DNA from: CAWAPD01 sp963783865 | GTDB taxonomy: Bacteria; Actinomycetota; Thermoleophilia; UBA2241 | Direction of reading: 5' to 3' | NCBI GenBank assembly: GCA_963783865.1 | Contig: CAWAPD010000002.1 | Span: 62,001 to 126,000 of the forward strand | Length of the DNA stretch: 64,000 nt | Part shown: positions 31,832-42,788 of the stretch, piece after piece | How the letters are laid out: each line of letters opens with the position of its first letter | How positions within the stretch are numbered: the first letter of the stretch is position 1 | Made by a program: the position numbers and the translations under genes | Notes under the pieces: model-generated | What the model was told of the DNA's origin: nothing | The model's database searches: none | Seen by the model: the letters and a program-made list of their open reading frames with translations, nothing else

Positions 31832-34254
31832 CTACAGGGCGTCGAGCCCGGCGATCGCCAGCCAGATCGGACCCAGCCAGAAGTTCAGGCTGGACGACGG
31901 CGACGCGCTCGGCACAGGCGTGCTCGAGCTCGGGCTCCCCGACGGCGTCGGGGAGGCGCTCGCCGAGGCGGTCGGTGATGCGCTGGAACTCGGGGACGGA
32001 CTGGGCGACGGCTTGGCGAACGTGCTCGGAGTCGCCGACGGCGTCGTCGACGGCGCCACCGTCGGCCGCACCGACGAAGGCGGCGAGGAGCTCGGTGTCG
32101 GATCCGCCGTCGCGCCGACGCCGACGATCTCGACGGCGACCGGCAGCCGCGTCAGCTGCGCGCCACCCGAGGCCGGCCTGACGTTGAAGGTGACCGTCCC
32201 CTGCAGGTCTGCAAGGGCCGTACCCGCGGGGACGCAGAGCTCGAAGGCGAGCTTCTGCGTCTGCCCGGCCGCCAGCGTCACGCCGCCGTGGATGATGTCG
32301 CCGTGAGCGTCGCGGAAGCCGACTCCCCGGACCAGCGTGGCGACCGGCCCGGAAAGGGTGAAGGTCAGCGTCGCGGCCCCGGAGCTCGTCGACGTCAGGT
32401 CGAGCACGTCGTCGTAGACGGCCTTCTCGGTCCCCACCACCTCATCCCCGAAGTCGAGGGAGAGGTTGCCCTGCTTGTCTGAGGTGGCGATCGGTGCCTG
32501 CTGGGGGCAGCCGGTGGTCGAGTAGTGGGTGGCCTGGGAGCTCCCCGGAGCGAAGCTCAGGCAGGGCTTCTGGGCCAGGACCTTCACGGTCATCGGGATG
32601 ACGTGGCTCTCGGCGCCGCCGACCACGGCCACCGTCAGGCTGCCGGTGTAGGTGCCGGGGGCGGTCGCGGCCGGCACGACGATCTTGACCGCGACGCTGC
32701 GCGTCTGCTTGGGGTTGAGGGCGCCGCCGGTCTTGTCGGAGGCGAAGCCGACGCTGGCGATCAGGGGCGCGATCGCCCCGCTGGGCGTGAACGAGACCTT
32801 GAGCGCGGCCGGGGCCGAGGAGGTGATGCGGAAGACGTCCGACCAGCTGGTCTGGCTGCCCACCACCTCATCCCCGAAGTCGAGGGAGAGGTTGCCCTGC
32901 TTGTCTGAGGTGGCGATCGGTGCCTGCTGGGGGCAGCCGGTGGTCGAGTAGTGGGTGGCCTGGGAGCTCCCCGGAGCGAAGCTCAGGCAGGGCTTCTGGG
33001 CCAGGACCTTCACGGTCATCGGGATGACGTGGCTCTCGGCGCCGCCGACCACGGCCACCGTCAGGCTGCCGGTGTAGGTGCCGGGGGCGGTCGCGGCCGG
33101 CACGACGATCTTGACCGCGACGCTGCGCGTCTGCTTGGGGTTGAGGGCGCCGCCGGTCTTGTCGGAGGCGAAGCCGACGCTGGCGATCAGGGGCGCGATC
33201 GCCCCGCTGGGCGTGAACGAGACCTTGAGCGCGGCCGGGGCCGAGGAGGTGATGCGGAAGACGTCCGACCAGCTGGTCTGGTGCCCACCACCAGGTCCCC
33301 GAAGTCGAGGGAGAGGTTGCCCTGCTTGTCTGAGGTGGCGATCGGTGCCTGCTGGGGGCAGCCGGTGGTCGAGTAGTGGGTGGCCTGGGAGCTCCCCGGA
33401 GCGAAGCTCAGGCAGGGCTTCTGGGCCAGGACCTTCACGGTCATCGGGATGACGTGGCTCTCGGCGCCGCCGACCACGGCCACCGTCAGGCTGCCGGTGT
33501 AGGTGCCGGGGGCGGTCGCGGCCGGCACGACGATCTTGACCGCGACGCTGCGCGTCTGCTTGGGGTTGAGGGCGCCGCCGGTCTTGTCGGAGGCGAAGCC
33601 GACGCTGGCGATCAGGGGCGCGATCGCCCCGCTGGGCGTGAACGAGACCTTGAGCGCGGCCGGGGCCGAGGAGGTGATGCGGAAGACGTCCGACCAGCTG
33701 GTCTGGCTGCCCACCACCAGGTCCCCGAAGTCGAGGGCGAGGTTGCCCTGCTTGTCTGAGGTGGCGATCGGTGCCTGCTGGGGGCAGCCGGTGGTCGAGT
33801 AGTGGGTGGCCTTCGAGCAGCCGGGGGCGAAGTGGAGGTTGTCGCCCCAGGTGCCGGTCGAGATCGTGTTGCCGGCGACCGACGGTGACGTCGTCCACCA
33901 GGCCAGAGCCTGCGACACCCCCAAGACGACCACGAGCAGCGTGGCCGCCATGACTGCGACGCGCCGGCCAAGTGGCTTGCGGCGAGGCCGGCGATGCGCA
34001 ACCTCGATCGGCAGGCTCGCCGGCCGCGCCGGGCCGGCACGCCGCCGCGCAGAGAGCTCGATTGGGATCGGCACCACGCGCGGCTTGGGGACAGCCGGGG
34101 GCCGCCACTCCATCGGAGCGACGACATCGTGCTCGAGCAGGTGCGACCGCAGGTGCCAGCGGTTGGCGAACGTCGCGCCGCAGTGCGAGCACACGAAGAC
34201 GACCGACCCTGTCATCGGCTCACCGTCTTGACCACCCTGGTCTTTCGGCCTCAT
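31832..34254 (-). CDS. Surface repeat protein with cytoplasmic C2H2 zinc finger and SipW-type signal (one frameshift)
   Basis: About 807 residues if the frameshift is repaired. Residues 20-42 hold a classical zinc finger (C22-x2-C25-x12-H38-x3-H42, with Phe29 and Leu35 in the consensus places). A basic linker leads to one membrane segment and ALAWWTTSPSVAGN, as in SipW-dependent exported (TasA/camelysin-type) proteins. Then come near-identical 142-residue units (426 bp each), each with an Ig-like strand pattern and two Cys. The C-terminus is Ser/Pro/Thr-rich and ends with a short hydrophobic helix, as in wall-spanning stalks. A single base is missing near 33280-33283 compared with the other copies, which shifts the frame. 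ATG 34215 is an alternative start. Confidence 0.75.
32435..33830. repeat. Tandem 426-bp repeats, near identical
   Basis: Units run 32435-32860, 32861-33285 (425 bases, one missing) and 33286-33711, with a partial fourth at 33712-33830. Copies are almost identical in bases, including silent positions, which implies recent duplication or gene conversion. They lie fully inside the surface protein gene. The apparent antisense frames of 127 and 99 codons on the plus strand repeat with the same period and are not genes. Confidence 0.9.
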
Positions 34255-34271
34255 GTCCGGTCACCGGGCCA

Positions 34272-34307
34272 CCGGGCGGGGCGGCGGCAAGCCGCCGCCC
34301 CGCCCGG
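34272..34307 (-). terminator. GC hairpin between the two surface-protein genes
   Basis: Perfect 17-bp arms with a two-base AA loop, 12 bases after the stop of the 34320-34988 gene. Probably separates the two transcripts. Confidence 0.65.
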
Positions 34308-34319
34308 CAAGGCGCTATC

Positions 34320-34988
34320 TCACCACCCGCCCGCGGCGTCGAACTGCTCGACCTGCTCACCGTGCAAGTTGATCGAGAAGCCGACGGTCTTGCCCTGCGT
34401 GTCGTTGCCGGCGGTCTGGTCGAGCCAGACGGCGATCTTGTAGACGCCGGTCTCGCCGGGGTTGATCGGGGTCTTCACACCGGTGCCGTTCAGACCACTG
34501 GTGCTGCCCAGATAGACCTTGCCCTGGGCCGAGCTGTTCCAGATCGTGCCCAGCATGCCGCCGAACACCTGGTAGTTGCCTGTGTTGTTGAAGGTGTTGG
34601 TCCAGCCGCTGTTGTTGGTCGCGGGGTTCAGCCAGATGCGGACGTGCACGTAGTCGACGAGGCCCACGTAGCCGGCCGGGTCGGCGAGGAACACGTAGAA
34701 CATCAACGGTACGGACCCCTGGTTCTGGACGTAGATGTAACTCACGCTCGGGTAGGTGCTGTCCGGCAGGGATCCCGTCAGATCCGCCGGCGGGTCGACC
34801 TGGGGCACGAGGCCACTTAAGGCGATCGGCGCGCCACCTACGACGAGGGTCGCGGTGTCCGACGTGAGTGTGTTGCCTCCCACGGCCGGGTCGCTCGTCC
34901 ACCACCCGAAGGCGACACCCGCTAGGGCCGTGGCGGCCGCCAGCACGACGACAACGATGAGCGCGACGATGAGCGTCTTTCTCTTCAT
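34320..34988 (-). CDS. TasA/camelysin-like exported protein with SipW-type signal
   Basis: 222 residues from ATG 34988, with a GGGGGG ribosome-binding site. The N-terminus has a long membrane segment followed by FGWWTSDPAVGGNTL, matching the Trp-Thr/Ser-x-Pro-x-Val-x-x-Asn pattern of SipW-cleaved proteins and of the neighbouring gene. The rest is strand-rich with YPSVSYIYVQNQGSVP, Asn/Gly/Ser-rich loops and a PGETGVYKIAVWLDQTAGN stretch, as in camelysin/TasA. Expected role: extracellular matrix or surface fibre protein. No SipW peptidase lies in the window. Confidence 0.75.
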   Translation of the reverse strand: MKRKTLIVALIVVVVLAAATALAGVAFGWWTSDPAVGGNTLTSDTATLVVGGAPIALSGLVPQVDPPADLTGSLPDSTYPSVSYIYVQNQGSVPLMFYVFLADPAGYVGLVDYVHVRIWLNPATNNSGWTNTFNNTGNYQVFGGMLGTIWNSSAQGKVYLGSTSGLNGTGVKTPINPGETGVYKIAVWLDQTAGNDTQGKTVGFSINLHGEQVEQFDAAGGW

Positions 34989-35413
34989 TGGTCCCCCCTT
35001 CAAACTGCCTAAGAAGAAGTCAGGCCGCGCGACAAGCGCGGCCGGAACGGCTAGCTCTCACACCCGCATCCCCCCTTTGGCGGGAGCCGGAGCTCCACGG
35101 CGCCGCCGCGCAGCACACGAACGCTACGCATGCAGCGGCGCGGTACTCTTTTCGAAGAACTCGAACGACGGTGAGGCCGCACAGGAACGCGCAGGAAGAT
35201 GGCGGCGTGAAGCCGTGCGACCAACGTGCGGAATCACATGTGCGACCACAGGGCCCACCCCCCCGAGCGTCGCGTTCCCAGACTCCCGTAAGGAGACAGT
35301 TCTATGACGGCACTACGAAAGGTTCAAGCGTTTGTCTGTAGCCAGTTCAGACAACAGCGGCCGGGCTCGGCGAGACGGAGGTCGCGCGCTCTGTGGACGG
35401 AGGAAAGGAGAGA
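34989..35413. other. Intergenic region with no recognised gene
   Basis: About 425 bases between the surface gene start and tRNA-Val. Open frames here have no coding character. A GGCCGCGC/GCGCGGCC-type hairpin sits near 35030-35050. The 13-mer ATGACGGCACTAC at 35304-35316 is matched by ATGACGGTACTAC at 31720-31732, upstream of another membrane-protein gene on the same strand. No riboswitch was recognised. Confidence 0.5.
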
Positions 35414-35489
35414 TGGTGGGCGACGTTGGAATTGAACCAACGACCTCCAGCTTGTCGAGCTGGCGCTCTCCCAACTGAGCTAGTCGCCC
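35414..35489 (-). tRNA. tRNA-Val (GAC)
   Basis: 76 bases with encoded CCA. Acceptor GGGCGAC/GTCGCCC, D arm GCTC/GAGC, anticodon stem CCAGC/GCTGG with loop TCGACAA, variable AGGTC, T arm GTTGG/CCAAC with loop TTCAATT, discriminator A. Anticodon GAC at positions 34-36 reads Val codons. Position 33 is C where U is almost universal. Confidence 0.93.
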
Positions 35490-35502
35490 ACGCAGAACCG
35501 GG

Positions 35503-35508
35503 AGTATA
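35503..35508 (-). promoter_or_regulatory. -10 box (TATACT) of tRNA-Val
   Basis: TATACT on the minus strand, 13 bases before the mature 5' end of the tRNA. No convincing -35. Confidence 0.5.
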
Positions 35509-35552
35509 GCAAACGGGTCAGATGGGAGCATTCCGTCCGCGCGGTTCTGGTC

Positions 35553-35558
35553 TAGACT
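35553..35558 (+). promoter_or_regulatory. -10 box (TAGACT) of a leaderless transcript
   Basis: TAGACT then six bases then GTG 35565. No Shine-Dalgarno site is present before either candidate start. Confidence 0.45.
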
Positions 35559-35564
35559 GCTCGC

Positions 35565-36335
35565 GTGGGTGCGATGCGAAACACCCTGCTCGTGGCCCTG
35601 GCGGTCGCGGCGTTCGTGGCCGCCGGCTGTGGAACGGGGACCAAAGGGCCGAGGGCGACGGTGACGGTCACGGCGACGGCGCAGCCGTCGCCGACCTCGT
35701 CATCATCACCCTCGGCCTCACCTTCCCCCACCGCGCCACCCTCCCCCATCGCGCCGCCGGCCTTCTCCGTCACGATCGCCCGGATCGATCCGGCGACCCG
35801 CCAGGCGATGCTCGAGTCCGGCTCCTGGGCGCCCGGCGACCCGGTCGCGATCTCCGCCCTGCGCCTGCTGACGCTGAGCTACTGGGGCTTCGACGGCGCG
35901 GCGCACACGGGGCAGCTCGTGGTCAACGCCAGCGTGGCGGGCGACGTGGCGAGGGCCATGAAGGCCCTCTACGTCGCCCGCTTCCCGATCCGCCGCATGC
36001 GCCTCGTCGACGCCTACGGCGCCAGCGACGACCGCTCTATGGCGGCCGACAACACCTCCGCCTACAACGGCCGCAAGGTCTCGGGCACCACCTCCTGGTC
36101 GATGCACGCCTACGGCCTGGCGATCGACATCGACCCGCTCGAGAACCCCGAGGTCCAGAACGGCAAGGTCTACCCCCCGACCGGGGCGCGGTACGTCGAC
36201 CGGTCGCTCCACGCGAAGGGGATGATCCACCCGGACGACGCGGTCGTCCGGGCGTTCGCCGCGATCGGCTGGAAGTGGGGCGGCGACTGGCACTCGCTGA
36301 AGGACTACCAGCACTTCTCGAGCAACGGCCTCTAG
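35565..36335 (+). CDS. M15-family peptidase lipoprotein (VanY/L,D-endopeptidase type)
   Basis: 256 residues from GTG 35565 (ATG 35574 is three codons in). A lipobox VAAGC follows a hydrophobic run, then a Ser/Pro/Thr-rich tether of about 45 residues. The peptidase domain has the zinc ligands in SWSMHAYGLAIDIDPLENP (His and Asp) and a late GGDWHSLKDYQHFS (His), as in M15C L-alanyl-D-glutamate endopeptidases and D,D-carboxypeptidases. It should cleave peptidoglycan stem peptides outside the membrane. Confidence 0.87.
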   Translation: MGAMRNTLLVALAVAAFVAAGCGTGTKGPRATVTVTATAQPSPTSSSSPSASPSPTAPPSPIAPPAFSVTIARIDPATRQAMLESGSWAPGDPVAISALRLLTLSYWGFDGAAHTGQLVVNASVAGDVARAMKALYVARFPIRRMRLVDAYGASDDRSMAADNTSAYNGRKVSGTTSWSMHAYGLAIDIDPLENPEVQNGKVYPPTGARYVDRSLHAKGMIHPDDAVVRAFAAIGWKWGGDWHSLKDYQHFSSNGL

Positions 36336-36377
36336 GGCGAGTGCCCCTCGCCGCCCCGGCACGACGCGCGCCGGCGC

Positions 36378-36878
36378 CTACTCGCGCACGAACTCCTCGG
36401 CCAGCAGCTCCATGAGCAGCCCGTCGCGCCAGTGGCCGTCGGCGACACGCTCGTACCGGCGCAGCACACCGACCGGCTTGAAGCCGAGCTTCTCGTAGAC
36501 GTGGATCGCGCGCGCGTTGGCGGCCGCCGGGTCGACGGTCAGGCGGTGGTGGCCCCGTTCGTCGATCAGCCACGCGATCAGCGTGCGCATCGCGTCGGCG
36601 CCCGTCCCGAGACCCATGAAGGCCGTGCCGATGAAGAGGTCGACGGCGGCCGAGCGGTAGTCCGGGTCGGTCTCGGCCACGTACTGGATGCAGCCGGCGA
36701 CGGCGCCGTCCACGTCGATCGCGTAGACGATCGCCCCGCCCTCCTTGACGCGCTCCCACTCGTCGCGCCGCCACCAGGCCGCGACCTCCGGCTCGGCCAG
36801 GATCGCAGCCAGCGGCTCGACGTCGTCGTCGGTCGCCGGCCGCAGGGCGACGATCCGCCCCCGAAGGACCCGGCTCAT
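36378..36878 (-). CDS. GNAT-family N-acetyltransferase
   Basis: 166 residues. LRPATDDDVEPLAAILAEPEVAAWW at the start, a central strand YAIDVDGAVAGCIQYV, the acetyl-CoA loop GLGTGADAMRTLIAWL, and NARAIHVYEKLGFKPVGVLRRYE near the end. This is the RimJ/AAC(6')-like branch of GNAT. Substrate unknown. Follows prfB by ten bases and is probably co-transcribed. Confidence 0.85.
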   Translation of the reverse strand: MSRVLRGRIVALRPATDDDVEPLAAILAEPEVAAWWRRDEWERVKEGGAIVYAIDVDGAVAGCIQYVAETDPDYRSAAVDLFIGTAFMGLGTGADAMRTLIAWLIDERGHHRLTVDPAAANARAIHVYEKLGFKPVGVLRRYERVADGHWRDGLLMELLAEEFVRE

Positions 36879-36888
36879 CGCGGACAGG

Positions 36889-38054
36889 TCATTTCTTCTT
36901 CTGCCCGTCGCCGCTCGCCCGCCACACGAGGTAGTCGTGTACGAACGGGTCGAGGTCGCCGTCGAGCACCGCCTGGGTGTTGCCGGTCTCGTGCTGGGTG
37001 CGCAGGTCCTTGACCATCTGGTACGGGTGCAGGACGTAGCTGCGGATCTGCGAGCCGAAGTTGACGTCGAGCTGCTCGCCCCGCTCCTTGGCCAGCGCCT
37101 CGGCGTGCTTGCGCTCCTCGAGCTCGAGAAGACGCGACTTGAGCATGCGCATCGCGGTCTGGCGGTTGGAGATCTGCGAACGCTCGTTCTGGCACTGCAC
37201 GACGATGCCGGTCGGGATGTGGGTGATCCGCACCGCCGAGCTCGTCTTGTTGACGTGCTGGCCGCCGGCGCCGCTCGAGCGGTAGGTGTCGATGCGCAGG
37301 TCGCCCTCGTCGATCTCGATCTCGACGTCGTCGCTCACGAGCGGGCCGACCTCGACGGCGGCGAAGCTGGTGTGACGGCGGTTGGCCGAGTCGAAGGGAC
37401 TCAGGCGGACCAGGCGGTGGACGCCCTTCTCCGAGGACAGCAGGCCGTAGACGTTCTCGCCTTCGACGCTGATCGTCGCGCTCGTGATGCCGGCCTCGCC
37501 GCCCTCTTGCGTGTCGTTCACCTCGGCCTTGAAGCCGCGGCGTTCGAACCAGCGCAGGTACATGCGCAGGAGCATCTCGGCCCAGTCCTGCGACTCGGTG
37601 CCGCCGGCGCCGGGGTGGATCGTGACGATGGCGCCGCCCTCGTCGTAGCGGCCGCTGAAGAAGCGCTGCTCCTCGCCGCGCTCGAGCTCGCGCTCGAGGT
37701 CGTGCACGCCGCGGGAGAGTTCCGAGAGGAGCTCGGCGTCGACCGCGTCGGCGCCGAGCTCCTCGCGGACCAGCTCCTCGGTGGTCTCGAGGTCGCCGAA
37801 CCGGCTCTCGAGGGCCGTGAAGTCCTCGAGGCGGCGCTTGTGCCGGCTGTACTCGGCCGACACCGCCTGCGCCGCCTCCTGGTCGTTCCAGAAGTCGGCG
37901 GCGCGCATGCGCTCCTCGAGAGCCGGCGATGCGTGCGGTCAGGGCAGGGGGGTCAAAGATAGCTCCGCAGCCAGCTCAGGCGTTCGGAACACGCCTTGAG
38001 CCGCTCGCGGAGCGCGTCGAGCTCGGTGTAGGCATCGGGGACGGTCATCGTCAT
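36889..38054 (-). CDS. prfB: Peptide chain release factor 2, with programmed +1 frameshift
   Basis: The first 34 codons begin at ATG 38054 (MTMTVPDAYTELDALRERLK) and stop at TGA 37955-37953. The shift site TAT CTT TGA C is the canonical RF2 one; a +1 shift gives LRSYLDPPALTARIA. The body continues from about 37926 with LEERMRAADFWND, codon-recognition SPF and the catalytic GGQ in SGAGGQHVNKT. It releases peptides at UGA and UAA. To join the two parts a second one-base shift is needed near 37921-37926, which is not expected biologically and is most likely an inserted base in the sequence. TATACT lies eight bases before the ATG, so the mRNA is probably leaderless. Confidence 0.85.
37950..37965 (-). 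promoter_or_regulatory. RF2 programmed frameshift site
   Basis: Minus-strand TATCTTTGAC with GGAG a few bases upstream as Shine-Dalgarno-like stimulator; identical in the last ten bases to the E. coli prfB site. It lets RF2 limit its own synthesis. Confidence 0.85.
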
Positions 38055-38062
38055 GGTGCTGG

Positions 38063-38068
38063 AGTATA
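38063..38068 (-). promoter_or_regulatory. -10 box (TATACT) of leaderless prfB
   Basis: TATACT, eight bases, ATG 38054 on the minus strand. No Shine-Dalgarno sequence lies between. Confidence 0.5.
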
Positions 38069-38170
38069 CCCGGTCCGGCCCCCCGCGGGTCCGCCCTCGG
38101 GGCACCCGGCCGCGCCCGCGCCGAGCCTGGGCCAACGAACGTCCTATAGGGCGCGGGCCGGGGGATTCCG

Positions 38171-40033
38171 ATGATGTATCCGTGTATGCTTTTGCCGAGA
38201 ACGGGGGGGTCGGGAAGAAGGTGCCGCATAGCCACAGATGACCCGAGAGAGGGCGAGCAGCCGCTCGCCGACATCGCCACCCACGACGCCCTCGGCGTGG
38301 GCGTCGTCGTTTGCGACGCCAACGGCACGGTCCTGCGCATCAACGACGTCGCCGCCGAGCTCATCGGTGTCGGTGCAGAGGCCGGCCGCACCGAACGCAC
38401 CGCGGCCTACAACCGCTTCGAGGCTCGTCTGCGGCTGGCCGACGGCTCGCCGCTGACGAGTTCCGAGACCCCACTGCGTATGGGGCTCAAGCTGGGACGA
38501 CCGGTCTCGCAGCGCGTCCTGGGCGTGGTCGGCAGCGACGGCACGCTCAGCCGCTGGGTCCAGGTCACCAGCGAGCCGCTCCTCGGCGTCTCGGAGGGGG
38601 AGCAGGTCGGCGCCTTCATCGTCCTCGTCGACGTCACCGAGATCCGCCTCGCCGAGACGCGGGCGCAGCTCGCCGCGAGCGAGCGCGACCTCACCACGGT
38701 GACCGACCGCGACCAGCTCGAGGCGCGCCTGCAGGGTCTGGTCGGCAGGGCGCAGGCCACCGCGGGACGCTTCGCCGTCGTCGCCCTCGGCATCGACCGC
38801 TTCAAGACCGTGCACGACAGCCTCGGTCACGCGCTGACCGAGCAGCTCGAGCATGCAGTGACCGACCGTCTGCGCCGCGACCTGCGCGGCGACGACGTGG
38901 TGGCGCGCACCGGGGAGGGCGACTTCGTGCTGCTCCTGTCGGGCACCGACACCGCCGTCGACGTCACCCGCGCCGTCGAGCGCATCAAGAGCGCCTTCGA
39001 CCACCGCTGGGAGATCTCGGGTCAGGAGTTCCTGCTCACGCCGAGCATGGGCATCGCGCAGTTCCCGGGCGACGGCGACAACACCGATCTGCTGTTGCGC
39101 AATGCTGCCGCCTCGATGCGCCGCGCCCAGCAGGCCGGCGGCAACACCTGGGAGTTCTTCCACGAGGGGATGCACGACGAGGGCAGCGATCGCCTCGGCA
39201 TGGAGAGCCGCCTGCACCGGGCCCTCGAGCTGGGCCACTTCGTGCTCAACTTCCAGCCCCAGATCGACAGCTACAGCGGCGCCGTGCTGGGCGTCGAGGC
39301 GTTGCTGCGCTGGCAGGACCCCGAACGCGGCCTCATCCCTCCGGGCGACTTCATCCCGCTGGCCGAGGAGACCGGCCTCATGCTGCCGATCGGTGAGTGG
39401 GTGCTCGAGACCGCCTGTCAGCAGGCGGTGCAGTGGGCGAACGGCGAAGAGGGCGCCCGCATGGCCGTGAACGTCTCGCCGCGCCAGTTCGCCCAGCAGG
39501 ACATCGTCGGTCTCGTGCGCCGCGTGCTCGAGGATACCGGCCTGCCGGCTCACCTCCTCGAGATCGAGATCACCGAGTCGATGGCCATCCAGGACCCTGA
39601 GCGCACCATCGACCTGCTGAACGGCCTCAAGCGCCTGGGCGTGCGCGTGGCGCTCGACGACTTCGGCACCGGCTACTCCTCGCTCAGCCACCTCGCGCGG
39701 CTGCCGATCGACACGGTCAAGATCGACCGGAGCTTCGTGATGAACCTCGAAGAGGCGCGGGAGCACATCGTCGTCGCGACCTCGATCATCGCCCTCGGCC
39801 ACCGGCTGGGGCTGACGGTCGTGGCCGAGGGCGTCGAGACCCACGAGCAGGCCGCGTTCCTCGGGGCCGAGTCGTGCGACGTGCTGCAGGGCTTCCTGTT
39901 CAGCCGGCCGATCCCGTCGGAGGAGTGCTCCAAGATCATGACCACGGGGACCTCGGCCTACACGAAGCTGCTCGAGGACGCCGCCGCCAGGCTGGCAGAG
40001 CGCATGAGCAGCGGAGGGTTCGGGCAGAACTAG
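38171..40033 (+). CDS. PAS-GGDEF(degenerate)-EAL protein
   Basis: Up to 620 residues. A PAS domain (about 35-165, THDALGVGVVVCDANGTVLRIND) is followed by a GGDEF domain whose signature is RTGEGDF, lacking the active GG(D/E)EF, so cyclase activity is unlikely. The EAL domain is intact: VEALLRW, MAVNVSPRQF, LEIEITES, ALDDFGTGYSSLSHL, VKIDRSFV and VVAEGVETHEQ. It should hydrolyse c-di-GMP, perhaps with the GGDEF part as GTP sensor. The true start is unclear: the first about 25 codons look non-coding, and an out-of-frame ATG at 38238 after GAAGAAGGTG would need a small indel. Confidence 0.85.
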   Translation: MMYPCMLLPRTGGSGRRCRIATDDPREGEQPLADIATHDALGVGVVVCDANGTVLRINDVAAELIGVGAEAGRTERTAAYNRFEARLRLADGSPLTSSETPLRMGLKLGRPVSQRVLGVVGSDGTLSRWVQVTSEPLLGVSEGEQVGAFIVLVDVTEIRLAETRAQLAASERDLTTVTDRDQLEARLQGLVGRAQATAGRFAVVALGIDRFKTVHDSLGHALTEQLEHAVTDRLRRDLRGDDVVARTGEGDFVLLLSGTDTAVDVTRAVERIKSAFDHRWEISGQEFLLTPSMGIAQFPGDGDNTDLLLRNAAASMRRAQQAGGNTWEFFHEGMHDEGSDRLGMESRLHRALELGHFVLNFQPQIDSYSGAVLGVEALLRWQDPERGLIPPGDFIPLAEETGLMLPIGEWVLETACQQAVQWANGEEGARMAVNVSPRQFAQQDIVGLVRRVLEDTGLPAHLLEIEITESMAIQDPERTIDLLNGLKRLGVRVALDDFGTGYSSLSHLARLPIDTVKIDRSFVMNLEEAREHIVVATSIIALGHRLGLTVVAEGVETHEQAAFLGAESCDVLQGFLFSRPIPSEECSKIMTTGTSAYTKLLEDAAARLAERMSSGGFGQN

Positions 40034-40051
40034 CCGCGCCTGAGCCTCGGC

Positions 40052-42691
<2,640 letters not shown>

Positions 42692-42788
42692 GCTCACTCT
42701 CCAGCCTACACCCTCGGGCGAGGCTTCCCTGACTGGGGTTCTCCTTGTCGCTCCGGGCGGGCCGGAGCAGCCGCGGCAGGCGGCGACG

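Noticed and set aside
32525..33802. Repeated 127- and 99-codon plus-strand frames
   Set aside because: They recur with the 426-bp period of the minus-strand surface gene and are its antisense shadow.
32435..33830. CRISPR-like array
   Set aside because: Units are 426 bp, contiguous and coding, with no unique spacers.
34989..35413. c-di-GMP or other riboswitch upstream of the TasA-like gene
   Set aside because: Only short GC hairpins are visible; none of the conserved riboswitch cores could be matched.
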